Shown: positions 17,886 to 28,110 of the stretch, piece by piece
Position numbering within the stretch: position 1 is the first letter of the stretch
Layout: each line of letters opens with the position of its first letter
NCBI RefSeq assembly: GCF_002105555.1
Contig: NZ_CP020612.1
Span: 62,001 to 126,000 of the forward strand
Length of the DNA: 64,000 nt
Direction: 5' to 3'
DNA from: Paracoccus contaminans
Lineage (GTDB): Bacteria; Pseudomonadota; Alphaproteobacteria; Rhodobacterales; Rhodobacteraceae
The notes under the pieces: model-generated
Database searches by the model: none
What the model was told of the DNA's origin: nothing
The model's input: only the letters and a program-made list of their open reading frames with translations
Program-made: the position numbers and the translations under genes

Positions 17886-19835
17886 ATGGCCGACCAGATT
17901 TCCCTGACCTTCCCCGATGGCGCCGTCCGCGACTATCCCGCCGGGATCACGGCCGCCGAGGTCGCGTCATCGATCGCCCCCAGCCTTGCCAAGGCCGCCA
18001 TCAGCGCCACGCTGGACGAGCGGCACATCGACCTGGCATGGCCGATCACCGCTCCGGGGCGGCTGTCGATCAACACGATCAAGGATACGGGTCCGGCGCT
18101 GGAACTGATCCGCCATGATCTGGCCCATGTCATGGCCCGCGCCGTGCAGGAAATCTGGCCCGACGTGAAGGTCACGATCGGCCCGGTGCGCGATCATGGC
18201 TGGTTCTACGATTTCGACCGGGCCGAGCCGTTCACGCCCGAGGATCTCGCGCAGATCGAGGCGAGGATGCGCCAGATCATCGCCGCCCGCGATCCGGTCC
18301 GCACCGAGGTCTGGGACCGCGCCCGCGCCCGCGCCCATTACGAGGCGGCGGGCGAGCCGTTCAAGCTCGAGCTGCTGGACCGCATCCCCGAGGGCGAGGA
18401 TGTGCGCATGTACTGGCATGGCGATTGGCAGGATCTGTGCCGCGGCCCGCACCTGCAATCGACCGGCCAGCTGCCCGCCGACGCCTTCAAGCTGACCCAT
18501 GTCGCGGGCGCCTACTGGCTGGGCGATTCCACCCGCCCGATGCTGCAACGCATCTATGGCGTGGCCTTCCGCAACCGGGACGAGCTGAAGGCCCACATGA
18601 CCATGCTCGAGGAGGCCGCAAAGCGCGACCACCGCAAGCTGGGCCGCGAGATGGACCTGTTCCACATGCAGGAGGAGGCGCCCGGCCAGGTGTTCTGGCA
18701 CCCGAACGGCTGGACGATCTACACCACCTTGCAGGACTACATGCGCCGACAGCAGCGGCGGGCGGGCTATGTCGAGGTGAACACCCCGCAGGTCGTGAAC
18801 CGCAAGCTGTGGGAAGCCAGCGGACACTGGGAAAACTATCAGGAAAACATGTTCATCGTCGAAGTGGACGAGGATCATGCCCGCGAAAAGACGATCAATG
18901 CGCTCAAGCCGATGAACTGCCCCTGCCATGTCCAGGTGTTCAACGTGGGCCTGAAATCCTATCGCGACCTGCCGCTGCGCATGGCCGAGTTCGGCTCGTG
19001 CAACCGCTATGAGCCGTCGGGCGCGCTGCACGGCATCATGCGGGTGCGCGGCTTCACCCAGGATGATGCGCATATCTTCTGCACCGAGGCGCAGATCGAA
19101 AGCGAATCGACCCGCTTCATCAGCTTTCTCACCCAAGTCTATCGCGATCTCGGCTTCGAGAAATTCCGCATCAAGCTGTCCACCCGCCCCGAAAAGCGCA
19201 TCGGCAGCGAGGAAAGCTGGGATCATGCCGAGGCGGCGCTGGCGAACGCCGTGCGCGCGGCCGGGCACGACCACGAGATCTTCGAGGGCGAGGGCGCCTT
19301 TTACGGGCCCAAGCTGGAATTCGTGCTGACCGACGCCATCGGCCGCGACTGGCAATGCGGCACGCTGCAGGTTGACCCGAACCTGCCCGAGCGGCTGGAC
19401 GCCAACTATATCGGCGAGGACGGCGCCAAGCATCGCCCGGTCATGCTGCACCGCGCCGTGCTGGGCAGCTTTGAACGCTTCATCGGCATGCTGATCGAGA
19501 ACTTTGCCGGCAAGCTGCCGCTGTGGCTGGCGCCGCGGCAGGTGGTCGTCGCCTCCATCGTCTCGGACGCGGATGATTACGTGCGCGAGGTGGTGGATGC
19601 GCTGACTGCCGCCGGCATCCGGGCCGAAGCCGACACCCGCAACGAAAAGATCAACTACAAGGTCCGCGAACATTCGCTGGCCAAGGTGCCGGTCATCATG
19701 GCGGTCGGCATGAAGGAGGTCGAGCAGCGCAGCGTGTCGATCCGCCGCCTGGACAGCCAGGGCTCGCAGTCCTGCCCGCTGGACGAAGCGGTCGGCGCGC
19801 TTGCGGGCGAGGCGACGGCGCCCGACCTGCGCTGA
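17886..19835 (+). CDS. thrS: Threonyl-tRNA synthetase
   Basis: ThrRS charges tRNA-Thr. This 649-residue class II synthetase has the N-terminal TGS domain (residues 1-60), the editing domain ([10 protein letters not shown] with the HxxxH-like zinc-site region) and the catalytic core. In the core, [10 protein letters not shown] supplies the zinc cysteine and [20 protein letters not shown] is motif 2. It ends in an anticodon-binding domain. ATG 17886 ([12 protein letters not shown]) fits the family length and has GGAG upstream. The open frame extends 300 bases further upstream through the repeat, which is not coding. Confidence 0.97.
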   Translation: MADQISLTFPDGAVRDYPAGITAAEVASSIAPSLAKAAISATLDERHIDLAWPITAPGRLSINTIKDTGPALELIRHDLAHVMARAVQEIWPDVKVTIGPVRDHGWFYDFDRAEPFTPEDLAQIEARMRQIIAARDPVRTEVWDRARARAHYEAAGEPFKLELLDRIPEGEDVRMYWHGDWQDLCRGPHLQSTGQLPADAFKLTHVAGAYWLGDSTRPMLQRIYGVAFRNRDELKAHMTMLEEAAKRDHRKLGREMDLFHMQEEAPGQVFWHPNGWTIYTTLQDYMRRQQRRAGYVEVNTPQVVNRKLWEASGHWENYQENMFIVEVDEDHAREKTINALKPMNCPCHVQVFNVGLKSYRDLPLRMAEFGSCNRYEPSGALHGIMRVRGFTQDDAHIFCTEAQIESESTRFISFLTQVYRDLGFEKFRIKLSTRPEKRIGSEESWDHAEAALANAVRAAGHDHEIFEGEGAFYGPKLEFVLTDAIGRDWQCGTLQVDPNLPERLDANYIGEDGAKHRPVMLHRAVLGSFERFIGMLIENFAGKLPLWLAPRQVVVASIVSDADDYVREVVDALTAAGIRAEADTRNEKINYKVREHSLAKVPVIMAVGMKEVEQRSVSIRRLDSQGSQSCPLDEAVGALAGEATAPDLR

Positions 19836-20147
19836 GCCGCCTTATCGCAGGCCCAACCGGAACGCAGGGGCTTGCCGCGAGGGCTGGCGGTCTGTCCGGC
19901 AGGACGGCGCCGCCGCGCGGCGCGCTGCGCCCGCAACAGCCCCGCTGCCCCCGCAGCGGCGGCAAACGGCGGCAGGCACGGCATTGCGGGGTTGATTTTG
20001 GCCCTTGGCGACCGATTGCGAATCAGGCATCCTTGGCTTGCGTGAGCGATACTTTCTACCGCCTCCCTTCACGGGGCAGCCGGACTGCGAAAGGGCTGCA
20101 CGGCCTGTTGGCAATATCGCCCGCAGGAAAACGAAGGAGAGAAGGTC
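19836..20147. other. Intergenic leader region upstream of cspA
   Basis: This stretch of 312 bases has no convincing gene. Its downstream part is probably the long 5' untranslated leader usual for cold-shock genes. A short palindrome GATT-GCG-AATC is visible near 20011-20021. No confident promoter could be picked. Confidence 0.4.
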
Positions 20148-20354
20148 ATGGCGACCGGAACGGTTAAATGGTTCAACGCCACCAAGGGCTACGGCTTCAT
20201 CGCACCCGATGATGGCGGCAAGGATGTTTTCGTCCACATCTCGGCGGTGGAACGTGCGGGCCTGACCGGCCTGAACGACAACCAGAAGATCCAGTACGAG
20301 CTTCAGTCCGGCCGCGACGGCCGCGCCTCGGCGTCGGACCTGCGTCTGCTCTGA
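20148..20354 (+). CDS. Cold-shock protein (CspA family)
   Basis: This 68-residue single cold-shock domain protein binds single-stranded RNA and DNA and melts RNA structure. RNP1 (KGYGFIAP) and RNP2 (DVFVHISAV) are intact. AAGGAGAGAAGGTC precedes the ATG and provides two overlapping purine-rich ribosome binding sites. It is monocistronic, with a long leader upstream. Confidence 0.95.
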   Translation: MATGTVKWFNATKGYGFIAPDDGGKDVFVHISAVERAGLTGLNDNQKIQYELQSGRDGRASASDLRLL

Positions 20355-20516
20355 TCGGATCGGCGGGCCGCCGGGCGGCCTGCGTCAATCGCCCTGTCCA
20401 AGGGATTGTCGGCGGCCTGCGGAAACGCGGGCCGTCCTGTTATCTGGGGTTCTTCATTGCGGGCCGGCACCTCTGCCCGCTTGCCGCCGCGCCTCGGCTG
20501 CGACACAGTCACGGCC

Positions 20517-22004
20517 ATGACCCTCACTGCCTCGTCTGGTTTCAACCTTGCCGAACATGTCCTTGCCGCCGGGATGGCCGCGCCCGACCGGCTGGCGCTG
20601 GCGGTCCTGTCGCCCTCGCGCGCCGAGCGCTGGTCCTATGCGCGCCTGATCGCCGCCGTCCGGGGCGCCGCGACGGGCCTGCGCCAGCGCGGCCTGCCCC
20701 CTGGGGCGAGGGTGCTGCTGCGCATGGGAAACGAGCCGGCCTTTCCCGTCGCCTATCTGGCCTGCATCACCGCCGGGCTGGTCCCGGTGCCCAGCTCGGC
20801 CATGCTGACGGTGCCCGAAATCACTGCCCTTGCCGCCGGGATCGAGCCCGCTCTCATCATTGCAGGAACCGGCGTTCCCTTGCCGCAGGGCAATCCCGCG
20901 CCGGTGCTGCCCGTCGGCGCGCTGGCAGAAATGGCCGCTCTGCCCCCGGCCCCGTTCGAACGGGGTGACCCGGACCGGTTGGCCTATATCGTCTATACCT
21001 CGGGCACATCAGGCAAACCCCGCGCGGTCATGCATGCCCATCGGGCAATCCTCGCGCGCGCGATGATGTTCAACGGCTGGTATGGCCTTGGTCCCGGCGA
21101 CCGGCTGCTGCATGCGGGGGCCTTCAACTGGACCTTTACCCTCGGCACCGGGCTGATGGATCCCTGGACCCTCGGGGCCGCCGCACTGATCCCTGCGGAA
21201 GGCACCGCCATCGAACAGATCCCGCTGCTGGCGCGGCGGCATGGCGCCACGATCATCGCTGCCGCGCCGGGCGTCTATCGCCGGATGCTGCGCGCCGACT
21301 GGCAGCCCCTGCCCGATCTGCGGCACGCCCTGACGGCGGGCGAACGGCTGGACCCTGCCTTGCGTCGCGCCTGGCAAGCGCGGACCGGGACCGACCTGCA
21401 CGAGGCGATGGGAATGTCGGAATGCTCGACCTTCCTGTCCGGCTCGCCCGCCCGCCCTGCGCCCGATGGGACTGCCGGCTATCCCCAGCCGGGCCGCCGC
21501 ATCGCCGTGCTGTCCGAGGATGGCGAGGCGCAGCCGCCGGGCGCGCCCGGCCTGCTGGCCGTCCATCGCAGCGATCCGGGGCTTTTCCTGGGCTATCTCG
21601 GCCAGCCCGAGGAAACCGCATCCCGCTTTTGCGGCGAGTGGTTCCTGACCGGCGATCTGGCCGTGGCCGCAACGGATGGCGCGATCTCGACCCTGGGGCG
21701 GGCCGACGACATGATGAATGCCGGCGGCTATCGCGTTGCCCCGGCCGAGGTCGAGGATGCGCTGGCAGGCATTCCCGGCGCGGGCGAGCTGGCGGCGGCC
21801 GAGCTGCCTGTCGGGGGCGGGGTGTCGGTGATCGCGCTGTTCTGGACCGGACCGGCCGGGGCCGAGACGCTGCGCATGGCCGCGCAAGAGGTGCTGGCCC
21901 GCTATAAGCAGCCGCGCGAATACATCCATCTGGACGCGCTGCCCCGGACGCCCACCGGCAAGATCAACCGCCGGGCGCTGCGCGGGATGCATGCCAGGAG
22001 CTGA
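20517..22004 (+). CDS. AMP-dependent acyl-CoA synthetase/ligase (ANL superfamily)
   Basis: The enzyme activates a carboxylic acid with ATP to the acyl-AMP and then to the CoA thioester. It is 495 residues long. The AMP-binding motif IVYTSGTSGKPRAVMHAH is intact, with a later GEWFLTGDLA motif. The C-terminal lysine motif LPRTPTGKINRRALR completes the adenylation domain. It is shortest and most similar in layout to benzoate/acetate-type ligases, but the substrate cannot be read. ATG 20517 was chosen over the upstream open frame, which is unlike the family. Confidence 0.88.
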   Translation: MTLTASSGFNLAEHVLAAGMAAPDRLALAVLSPSRAERWSYARLIAAVRGAATGLRQRGLPPGARVLLRMGNEPAFPVAYLACITAGLVPVPSSAMLTVPEITALAAGIEPALIIAGTGVPLPQGNPAPVLPVGALAEMAALPPAPFERGDPDRLAYIVYTSGTSGKPRAVMHAHRAILARAMMFNGWYGLGPGDRLLHAGAFNWTFTLGTGLMDPWTLGAAALIPAEGTAIEQIPLLARRHGATIIAAAPGVYRRMLRADWQPLPDLRHALTAGERLDPALRRAWQARTGTDLHEAMGMSECSTFLSGSPARPAPDGTAGYPQPGRRIAVLSEDGEAQPPGAPGLLAVHRSDPGLFLGYLGQPEETASRFCGEWFLTGDLAVAATDGAISTLGRADDMMNAGGYRVAPAEVEDALAGIPGAGELAAAELPVGGGVSVIALFWTGPAGAETLRMAAQEVLARYKQPREYIHLDALPRTPTGKINRRALRGMHARS

Positions 22005-22088
22005 TGCCCGCCCGGTGTTGCCAGGCCGGCCGCGCTGGCGCATGAAACGATCCTGCCCCTTTCCGCCGCCCTCTGCCAGGATGCCCCC

Positions 22089-24347
22089 ATGACCCGTTTC
22101 GCAGCCCCCATCGCCGAGCAGATCTGGGACATGAAATACCGCCTGCGCGCCGCTGACGGCGCCCCGGCCGATGCGACGGTCGAGGACAGCTGGCGGCGCG
22201 TCGCCCGCGATCTTGCCAGCGTCGAGGCCGACCCCGCAGCCTGGGAGGAGCGCTTCTACGCCGCCCTGTCCGATTTCCGCTTTCTGCCGGCGGGCCGCAT
22301 CCTGTCGGGGGCGGGCACCGGGCGATCGGTGACGCTGTTCAACTGTTTCGTCATGGGCACCATCCCCGATACCATCGAGGGGATATTCCAGTCGCTCAAG
22401 GAAGCGGCGCTGACCATGCAGCAGGGCGGCGGGATCGGCTATGACTTCAGCACCATCCGCCCGCGCGGGGCCGAGGTGAAGGGGGTGGCCGCCGACGCCT
22501 CGGGGCCGCTGTCCTTCATGGATGTGTGGGATGCCATGTGCCGCACCATCATGTCGGCGGGCAGCCGCCGCGGGGCGATGATGGCCACCATGCGCTGCGA
22601 TCATCCAGATATCGAGGATTTCATCGCCGCCAAGCAGGACAGCGCGCGGCTGCGCATGTTCAACCTGTCGGTGCTGGTGACGGACGGCTTCATGGCCGCG
22701 GTCAGGGCCGATCAGGACTGGCCTTTGGTCTTTGACGGACAGACCTATCGCACCGTCCGCGCCCGCGCGCTGTGGGATGCGATCATGCGCGCGACCTATG
22801 ATTACGCCGAACCCGGCGTCATCTTCATCGACCGCATCAATGCCATGAACAATCTCGGCTATGCCGAAACGATCGCGGCCACCAACCCCTGCGGCGAACA
22901 GCCCCTGCCGCCCTATGGCGCCTGCCTTCTGGGTTCGGTGAACCTGGCGCGGCTGGTCGATGATCCCTTCGGCCCCCAGGCGCGGCTTGACGAAGGCGCG
23001 CTGGACGATCTTGTCGCCACTGCCATTCGGATGATGGACAATGTCGTGGATGCCAGCCGCTTTCCCCTGCCCCGGCAGGCCGAGGAGGCGCGGCTGAAGC
23101 GCCGCATCGGGCTGGGCGTGACGGGGCTTGCCGATGCGCTGATGATGATCGGCCTGCGCTATGGCGCGCCCGAGGCGGCCGACATGACCCGCCGCTGGAT
23201 GCGCCGGATCGCCCGTGCGGCCTATCTGGCCAGTGTCGGGCTGGCCCGCGAAAAGGGGCCGTTTCCCCTGTTCGACGCCGGGGCATATCTCGGCTCGGGC
23301 TTCATGCGGCGGATGGACGAGGATGTGCGCGCCGCGGTGCGCGAACACGGCATCCGCAACGCGCTGCTGACCTCGGTCGCGCCGACGGGGACCATCTCGC
23401 TTTACGCCGGCAATGTCAGTTCGGGGATCGAGCCGGTCTTTGCCCATGCCTATACCCGCAAGGTGTTGCAGAAGGACGGCACCCGCATCGAGGAAGAGGT
23501 CGTGGACTATGCGGTTTCGCTGTGGCGCGAGCGGATGGGGGACGCGCCGCTGCCCGCATGGTTCGTCGATGCCCAGACGCTGGATCCGCTGGATCACGTC
23601 GCCATGCAGGCGGCCGCGCAGGAATGGGTGGACAGCTCGATCTCCAAGACCATCAACTGCCCCGAGGACATCTCGTTCGAGGCGTTCAAGGACGTGTATC
23701 TTGCCGCCTGGGATCAGGGCTGCAAGGGCTGCACCACCTATCGTCCCAATGAGGTGACCGGATCGGTGCTGTCGGTGGCCCCGGCGGCGCCGGCGCCGCG
23801 CGCCCCTCTCCCCTGTCTGGACCAGCCCATGGACCGGCCAGCGGCGCTGGACGGGGCGACCTACAAGCTCAGGTTTCCCGGCAGCGAACACGCGATCTAC
23901 ATCACGCTCAACGACATCGACGAGGGCGGCCGCCGGCGGCCCTTCGAGGTCTTCATCAATTCCAAGAACATGGAGCATTACGCCTGGACCGTGGCGCTGA
24001 CGCGGATGATCTCGGCCGTGTTCCGGCGCGGGGGCGATGTCAGCTTCGTGGTCGAGGAACTCAAGGCCGTGTTCGACCCGCGCGGCGGCGCCTGGATGGA
24101 GGGGCGCTATGTCCCCTCGATCCTCGCGGCCATCGGGGGCGTGATCGAACGGCACATGGTGGCGATCGGGTTCCTTGCCGCTGAGGGGGCGGGCCTCAAG
24201 TCCGACCCCACCGCCCTGCCGGCGGCTGCGGAACCGGCGCCTGAACCCGCGCCGGGGCCGGCCTGCCCGGCCTGCGGCATGCCGGGGATGCGCATGGTCG
24301 AAGGCTGCCTGACCTGCCCCAGCTGCGGCCATTCGCGCTGCGGCTGA
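22089..24347 (+). CDS. nrdJ: Adenosylcobalamin-dependent (class II) ribonucleotide reductase
   Basis: This enzyme reduces ribonucleotides to deoxyribonucleotides using adenosylcobalamin. The protein is 752 residues. It shows the substrate-site loops LFNCFVMGTIPDTIEGI and QQGGGIGYDFSTIRPRG, the catalytic cysteine/glutamate motif TNPCGEQPL, and a C-terminal zinc-ribbon-like tail CPACGMPG...CPSCGHSRCG carrying redox-active cysteines. This C-terminal domain is usual for the cobalamin type. It lies alone between the acyl-CoA ligase and a helicase. No cobalamin riboswitch is visible upstream, consistent with a gene that needs B12 rather than one making it. Confidence 0.94.
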   Translation: MTRFAAPIAEQIWDMKYRLRAADGAPADATVEDSWRRVARDLASVEADPAAWEERFYAALSDFRFLPAGRILSGAGTGRSVTLFNCFVMGTIPDTIEGIFQSLKEAALTMQQGGGIGYDFSTIRPRGAEVKGVAADASGPLSFMDVWDAMCRTIMSAGSRRGAMMATMRCDHPDIEDFIAAKQDSARLRMFNLSVLVTDGFMAAVRADQDWPLVFDGQTYRTVRARALWDAIMRATYDYAEPGVIFIDRINAMNNLGYAETIAATNPCGEQPLPPYGACLLGSVNLARLVDDPFGPQARLDEGALDDLVATAIRMMDNVVDASRFPLPRQAEEARLKRRIGLGVTGLADALMMIGLRYGAPEAADMTRRWMRRIARAAYLASVGLAREKGPFPLFDAGAYLGSGFMRRMDEDVRAAVREHGIRNALLTSVAPTGTISLYAGNVSSGIEPVFAHAYTRKVLQKDGTRIEEEVVDYAVSLWRERMGDAPLPAWFVDAQTLDPLDHVAMQAAAQEWVDSSISKTINCPEDISFEAFKDVYLAAWDQGCKGCTTYRPNEVTGSVLSVAPAAPAPRAPLPCLDQPMDRPAALDGATYKLRFPGSEHAIYITLNDIDEGGRRRPFEVFINSKNMEHYAWTVALTRMISAVFRRGGDVSFVVEELKAVFDPRGGAWMEGRYVPSILAAIGGVIERHMVAIGFLAAEGAGLKSDPTALPAAAEPAPEPAPGPACPACGMPGMRMVEGCLTCPSCGHSRCG

Positions 24348-24594
24348 CGACCGGCCCTTGACTTTGGCCGCCTCCGGTCCGATCTATGAATCGTCAAGGC
24401 CCGCTGCCGCGTGAGCAGCCGCAGATAGTTATGCGAGGGCCGGACGCTTCACCGGTTTCCCCTTTCACGCAGGGTTGCCCGCGGGTCTCGTATCGCCGAC
24501 CTGCGCCCCTACGTCGCCGCGCGCCTTTCGGGCAACCCGGCTGTTCCCGCGCCGTTCCGATACGGGGCACGGCGCCTTCGGAAGCATGAGAGAC

Positions 24595-26106
24595 ATGACC
24601 GACCACAACCGACCCGCCCGCCGCACCGCAGGCAACGACACCTCCTCCGCTGGCCCGAGCCTTGCAGGCCGCGGTCGCGGTCCCGCGCCGCGCGAGCGTG
24701 CCCATGACGGCCGCGACGGGGCGCCCCGCAGCGCGTCCGCCGACAAGCCGAAATCCGAAGGTTTCGCCGCCCGCCGCGGCCCCGGCCGCGCCAAGAAGGC
24801 GCGGGCCGAGGACCAGGCCGAACCCTTCATCCGCCGCGCGATCCCGGACATGGACACGCCTTTTACCCGCATGGGCATCGACAAGCGCGTCGCCATCAAC
24901 CTGCCCGAACTGGGCCTGAACGAGCCGACCCCGATTCAGGCCGAGGCGATCCCCGCCATCGTCGCGGGCCGCGACCTTCTGGGTCTGGCGCAGACCGGCA
25001 CGGGCAAGACCGCCGCCTTCGGCCTGCCGATGCTGACGCGGCTGCTGGTCGCGGGCGAACGTCCCGCGCCGAAATCCTGCCGGGCGCTGGTGCTGGCCCC
25101 GACGCGCGAACTGGCCACCCAGATCGCCCAGAATGTCGAAGGCTTTGCCAGGGGCACCGGCCTGCGCGCCTTTCGCGTCGTGGGCGGCGCCTCGATCAAC
25201 GTGCAGGTGGACCGCCTGTCGCGGGGCGTGGACATCCTGATCGCAACCCCCGGCCGCCTGATCGACCTGATCGAACGCGGCGCGGTGCAGTTCGACCAGA
25301 CCGGCTTTCTGGTGCTGGACGAGGCTGACCAGATGCTGGACATCGGCTTCATCCACGCGCTGCGCCGCATCGCCCGGCTGCTGCCGCGCAACCGCCAGAC
25401 GATGCTGTTTTCCGCCACCATGCCCAAGCTGATGGAGGAACTGGCCGAAAGCTATCTGACCGATCCGGTCCGCGTGGCGGTGAACCCGCCCGGCAAGGCC
25501 GCGGAAAAGATCGAGCAGGGCGTGCATTTCGTGAATCAGGGCGACAAGGCGGCGCTGCTGGCGGAATATCTGGCCAGGCACCCCGGCGAGCTGGCGATCG
25601 TCTTCGGCCGCACCAAGCATGGTTCGGACAAGCTGTCCAAGCTGCTGGAGAAATGGGGCTTCAAGGTGGGCGCCATCCACGGCAACAAGAGCCAGGGCCA
25701 GCGCGAACGGGCGCTGGCAAGCTTCCGCGAGGGCCAGACCCAGGTGCTGGTGGCGACCGATGTGGCGGCGCGGGGCCTCGACATCCCCGAGGTGGCGCAT
25801 GTCTATAACTATGACCTGCCCAATGTGCCGGAAAACTATGTCCACCGCATCGGCCGCACCGCGCGGGCTGGGCGGGACGGGCGCGCGGTGGCGTTCTGCG
25901 CCCCCGATGAGGTGGGCGACCTGCGCGCGATCGAACGCGCCATGAAGGCGCAGATCCCCGTGATCGGCGGCGAGCCGCCCGCAGGCCCGGCCCCTGCCCC
26001 CCGCCGCGCAGGCGGCAAGCCTGCAGGCGCGGGCGCAGCTGCGCAGCGCAGCCGTCCGCCCCGCCGCCCCTCGCGCGCGCCCAAGTCGCAGCAGCGCCAG
26101 GGCTGA
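24595..26106 (+). CDS. DEAD-box ATP-dependent RNA helicase (RhlE-like)
   Basis: The helicase unwinds short RNA duplexes with ATP. The core has a Q motif (GLNEPTPIQAEAIP), Walker A (AQTGTGKT), the DEAD box (VLDEADQMLD), SAT (FSATMP), and motifs V and VI (ATDVAARGLDIP, HRIGRTARAGR). The first 90 residues and the last 50 are basic, Ala/Pro/Arg-rich and probably disordered RNA-binding tails. ATG 24595 has GGAAG about 10 bases upstream; ATG 24586 is an alternative. The likely role is in ribosome assembly or RNA decay at low temperature. Confidence 0.93.
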   Translation: MTDHNRPARRTAGNDTSSAGPSLAGRGRGPAPRERAHDGRDGAPRSASADKPKSEGFAARRGPGRAKKARAEDQAEPFIRRAIPDMDTPFTRMGIDKRVAINLPELGLNEPTPIQAEAIPAIVAGRDLLGLAQTGTGKTAAFGLPMLTRLLVAGERPAPKSCRALVLAPTRELATQIAQNVEGFARGTGLRAFRVVGGASINVQVDRLSRGVDILIATPGRLIDLIERGAVQFDQTGFLVLDEADQMLDIGFIHALRRIARLLPRNRQTMLFSATMPKLMEELAESYLTDPVRVAVNPPGKAAEKIEQGVHFVNQGDKAALLAEYLARHPGELAIVFGRTKHGSDKLSKLLEKWGFKVGAIHGNKSQGQRERALASFREGQTQVLVATDVAARGLDIPEVAHVYNYDLPNVPENYVHRIGRTARAGRDGRAVAFCAPDEVGDLRAIERAMKAQIPVIGGEPPAGPAPAPRRAGGKPAGAGAAAQRSRPPRRPSRAPKSQQRQG

Positions 26107-26190
26107 CCGCCCGGCCCGCGGCCATCACGCCGCGGGCCGAGGCACCCGCAGGGCTTGCAGGGCCGGTTCGCCTGCTCTTATGCGGGCGGC

Positions 26191-26763
26191 ATGGCCAAGC
26201 TGTATTTCCACTACTCGACGATGAACGCCGGCAAGAGCACGCTGCTGTTGCAGGCGTCCTACAACTATCGCGAACGGGGCATGACCACGCTGCTGCTGAC
26301 CGCGGCGGTGGATACCCGCGCGGGGGCGGGCCGCATCGCCAGCCGGATCGGCATCGCCGAGGATGCCGTCGCCTTCGGCCCCGATGCCGACCTGTTTGCC
26401 CTCGTGCAGGACCAGGGTGCAGGGGCTGCCTGCATCTTCGTGGACGAGGCGCAGTTCCTGACCGCCGCGCAGGTCTGGCAGCTTGCGCGCGTGGCCGACG
26501 ATCTCGGCCAGCCGGTCATGGCCTATGGGCTGCGCAGCGATTTTCGCGGCGAGCTGTTTCCGGGATCGGCCGCGCTGCTGGCGATCGCCGATGACCTGCG
26601 CGAGGTGCGCACCATCTGCCATTGCGGACGCAAGGCCACGATGGTCGTGAGGCTGGACACGGACGGGCAGCCGCTGCGCCAGGGCGCACAGATCCAGGTG
26701 GGTGGAAACGAAAGCTATGTTTCGCTGTGCCGCCGGCACTGGCGCGCGGCCATGGGGCGCTGA
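26191..26763 (+). CDS. tdk: Thymidine kinase
   Basis: Tdk phosphorylates thymidine to dTMP for salvage. The 190-residue protein has a Walker A motif (STMNAGKSTLLL) near its N-terminus, the FVDEAQFL motif containing the catalytic-base Glu region, and zinc-binding cysteines in CHCGRK and CRRH. The length is typical of the type II bacterial family. It is about 1.3 kb from tmk, which performs the next step in the pathway. Confidence 0.95.
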   Translation: MAKLYFHYSTMNAGKSTLLLQASYNYRERGMTTLLLTAAVDTRAGAGRIASRIGIAEDAVAFGPDADLFALVQDQGAGAACIFVDEAQFLTAAQVWQLARVADDLGQPVMAYGLRSDFRGELFPGSAALLAIADDLREVRTICHCGRKATMVVRLDTDGQPLRQGAQIQVGGNESYVSLCRRHWRAAMGR

Positions 26764-26875
26764 ACGCCCCCGGTTGAGGGAATCTTTACCGGCAGCCCCT
26801 ATGCAAGAGGACGGCGGCGTTGCGGGCGGGTCGGGCCTGGGTTAACCCTGCCCACGACAATGCAGGGGTGCCGTC

Positions 26876-28045
26876 ATGCTGTCTTTCCCGGTCCTTCGCG
26901 CGCTGCGTCCCTTGCTGGCGCTGTTGGCCGCGCTGCTGTGCGCGGCGCCCGCGCTGGCCTTCGACACCAATGCCCGTTCGGCCTGGGTCTATGACATGGC
27001 GACCGGAACCGTGCTGATGGACAAGAACGCCGATGTGCCGATGCCGCCTGCGTCCATGTCCAAGCTGATGACGGTCTATATGCTGTTCGAGGCGATCCAC
27101 GAGGGGCGCGTGTCGCTGGACACGCGCTTTCCGGTCTCCACCAATGCGCGTGAGATGAAGGGATCGACCATGTTCCTGAACGAACGCGACCGTCCCACCG
27201 TCGAAGAGCTCATCAAGGGCATCATCGTGCTGTCGGGAAACGATGCCTGCGTCGTGGTGGCCGAGGGGCTGGCGGGCACCGAAAGCGCCTTTGCCCGCGA
27301 GGCGACGGCGCGGGCAAAGGCGCTGGGGCTGACGCAGACGAACCTCACCAATGCCTCGGGCTGGCCCGATCCGCAACACCGGATGTCCACCCATGATCTG
27401 GGACTGCTGGCCGAGCATCTGGTCAACGACTTTCCCGAACTCTACAAGAACTTCTCGATCGAGCAGTTCGCCTTCGACAACCGCGCCCCTGCGAACCAGC
27501 GCAACCGCAACCCGCTGCTGCATCTGGGGATCGGGGCCGATGGGCTGAAGACCGGCCACACCGACGAGGCGGGCTATGGCCTGGTCGGATCGGCGGTCCA
27601 GGACGGGCGGCGCATCATCTTCGTTCTCACCGGGCTGCCCTCGGAAAAGGCCCGCGCCGAGGAGGCCGAGCGCATCGTCAACTGGGCCTTCCGTCAGTTC
27701 ACGATGAAGACGGTGGTGCCCAAGGGCGAACGGGTCGCATGGGCGCCGGTCTGGCTCGGGGCGTCGCGCCGTGTCGCGTTGACCACGCAGGACGGCGTGA
27801 ACGTCCTTATCCCGGCCGGCGCGGCCGCGGGCGTGACGGCCGAGGCGGTGTTCAACGGACCAGTCGAGGCGCCGATCGCCGCCGGGCAGCGGCTGGGCGA
27901 GCTGGTGGTCAGCGTGCCCGGCTCGGTCGAATCGCGCCTGCCGCTGGTCGCGGCCGAGGACGTGGCCCGCGCCGGCTTTGTCGGCCGCCTGCAGAATGCG
28001 GCGCGCCGTCTGGGCCACAGGGTGATGGCCGCGGCCGGCGCGTGA
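26876..28045 (+). CDS. dacC: D-alanyl-D-alanine carboxypeptidase (PBP5/6 type)
   Basis: This periplasmic enzyme trims the terminal D-Ala of peptidoglycan pentapeptides. It is 389 residues with a signal peptide ending near ALAF (residue 28). The serine active-site triad motifs are intact: SMSK (SxxK), SGN and KTG. A C-terminal beta domain (PBP5_C) and an amphipathic membrane-anchoring end (RLQNAARRLGHRVMAAA) follow. It heads a tight gene run dacC-tmk-holB-tatD-MBL-AEC. Confidence 0.94.
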   Translation: MLSFPVLRALRPLLALLAALLCAAPALAFDTNARSAWVYDMATGTVLMDKNADVPMPPASMSKLMTVYMLFEAIHEGRVSLDTRFPVSTNAREMKGSTMFLNERDRPTVEELIKGIIVLSGNDACVVVAEGLAGTESAFAREATARAKALGLTQTNLTNASGWPDPQHRMSTHDLGLLAEHLVNDFPELYKNFSIEQFAFDNRAPANQRNRNPLLHLGIGADGLKTGHTDEAGYGLVGSAVQDGRRIIFVLTGLPSEKARAEEAERIVNWAFRQFTMKTVVPKGERVAWAPVWLGASRRVALTTQDGVNVLIPAGAAAGVTAEAVFNGPVEAPIAAGQRLGELVVSVPGSVESRLPLVAAEDVARAGFVGRLQNAARRLGHRVMAAAGA

Positions 28046-28110
28046 GGGTAAAAGCGCGCCGGGCCACTCAGGCGCCCGGATCGAAACGTCAGGCGGGGCG
28101 CAGCTTACCG

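Noticed and set aside
22005..22088. Cobalamin riboswitch before nrdJ or metH
   Set aside because: The 84-base gap before nrdJ and the metH-lipB gap are too short and lack the conserved GCCACTG-type box.
21009..24332. An open frame of over 1100 codons antisense to the acyl-CoA ligase and ribonucleotide reductase
   Set aside because: Both sense genes have full motif sets. The antisense product is low-complexity and spans two genes.
24358..24589. Promoter with TTGACT before the helicase
   Set aside because: The -35 is good, but the nearest -10-like bases (TCTATG) are 19-20 bp away and poor, so I did not list it.
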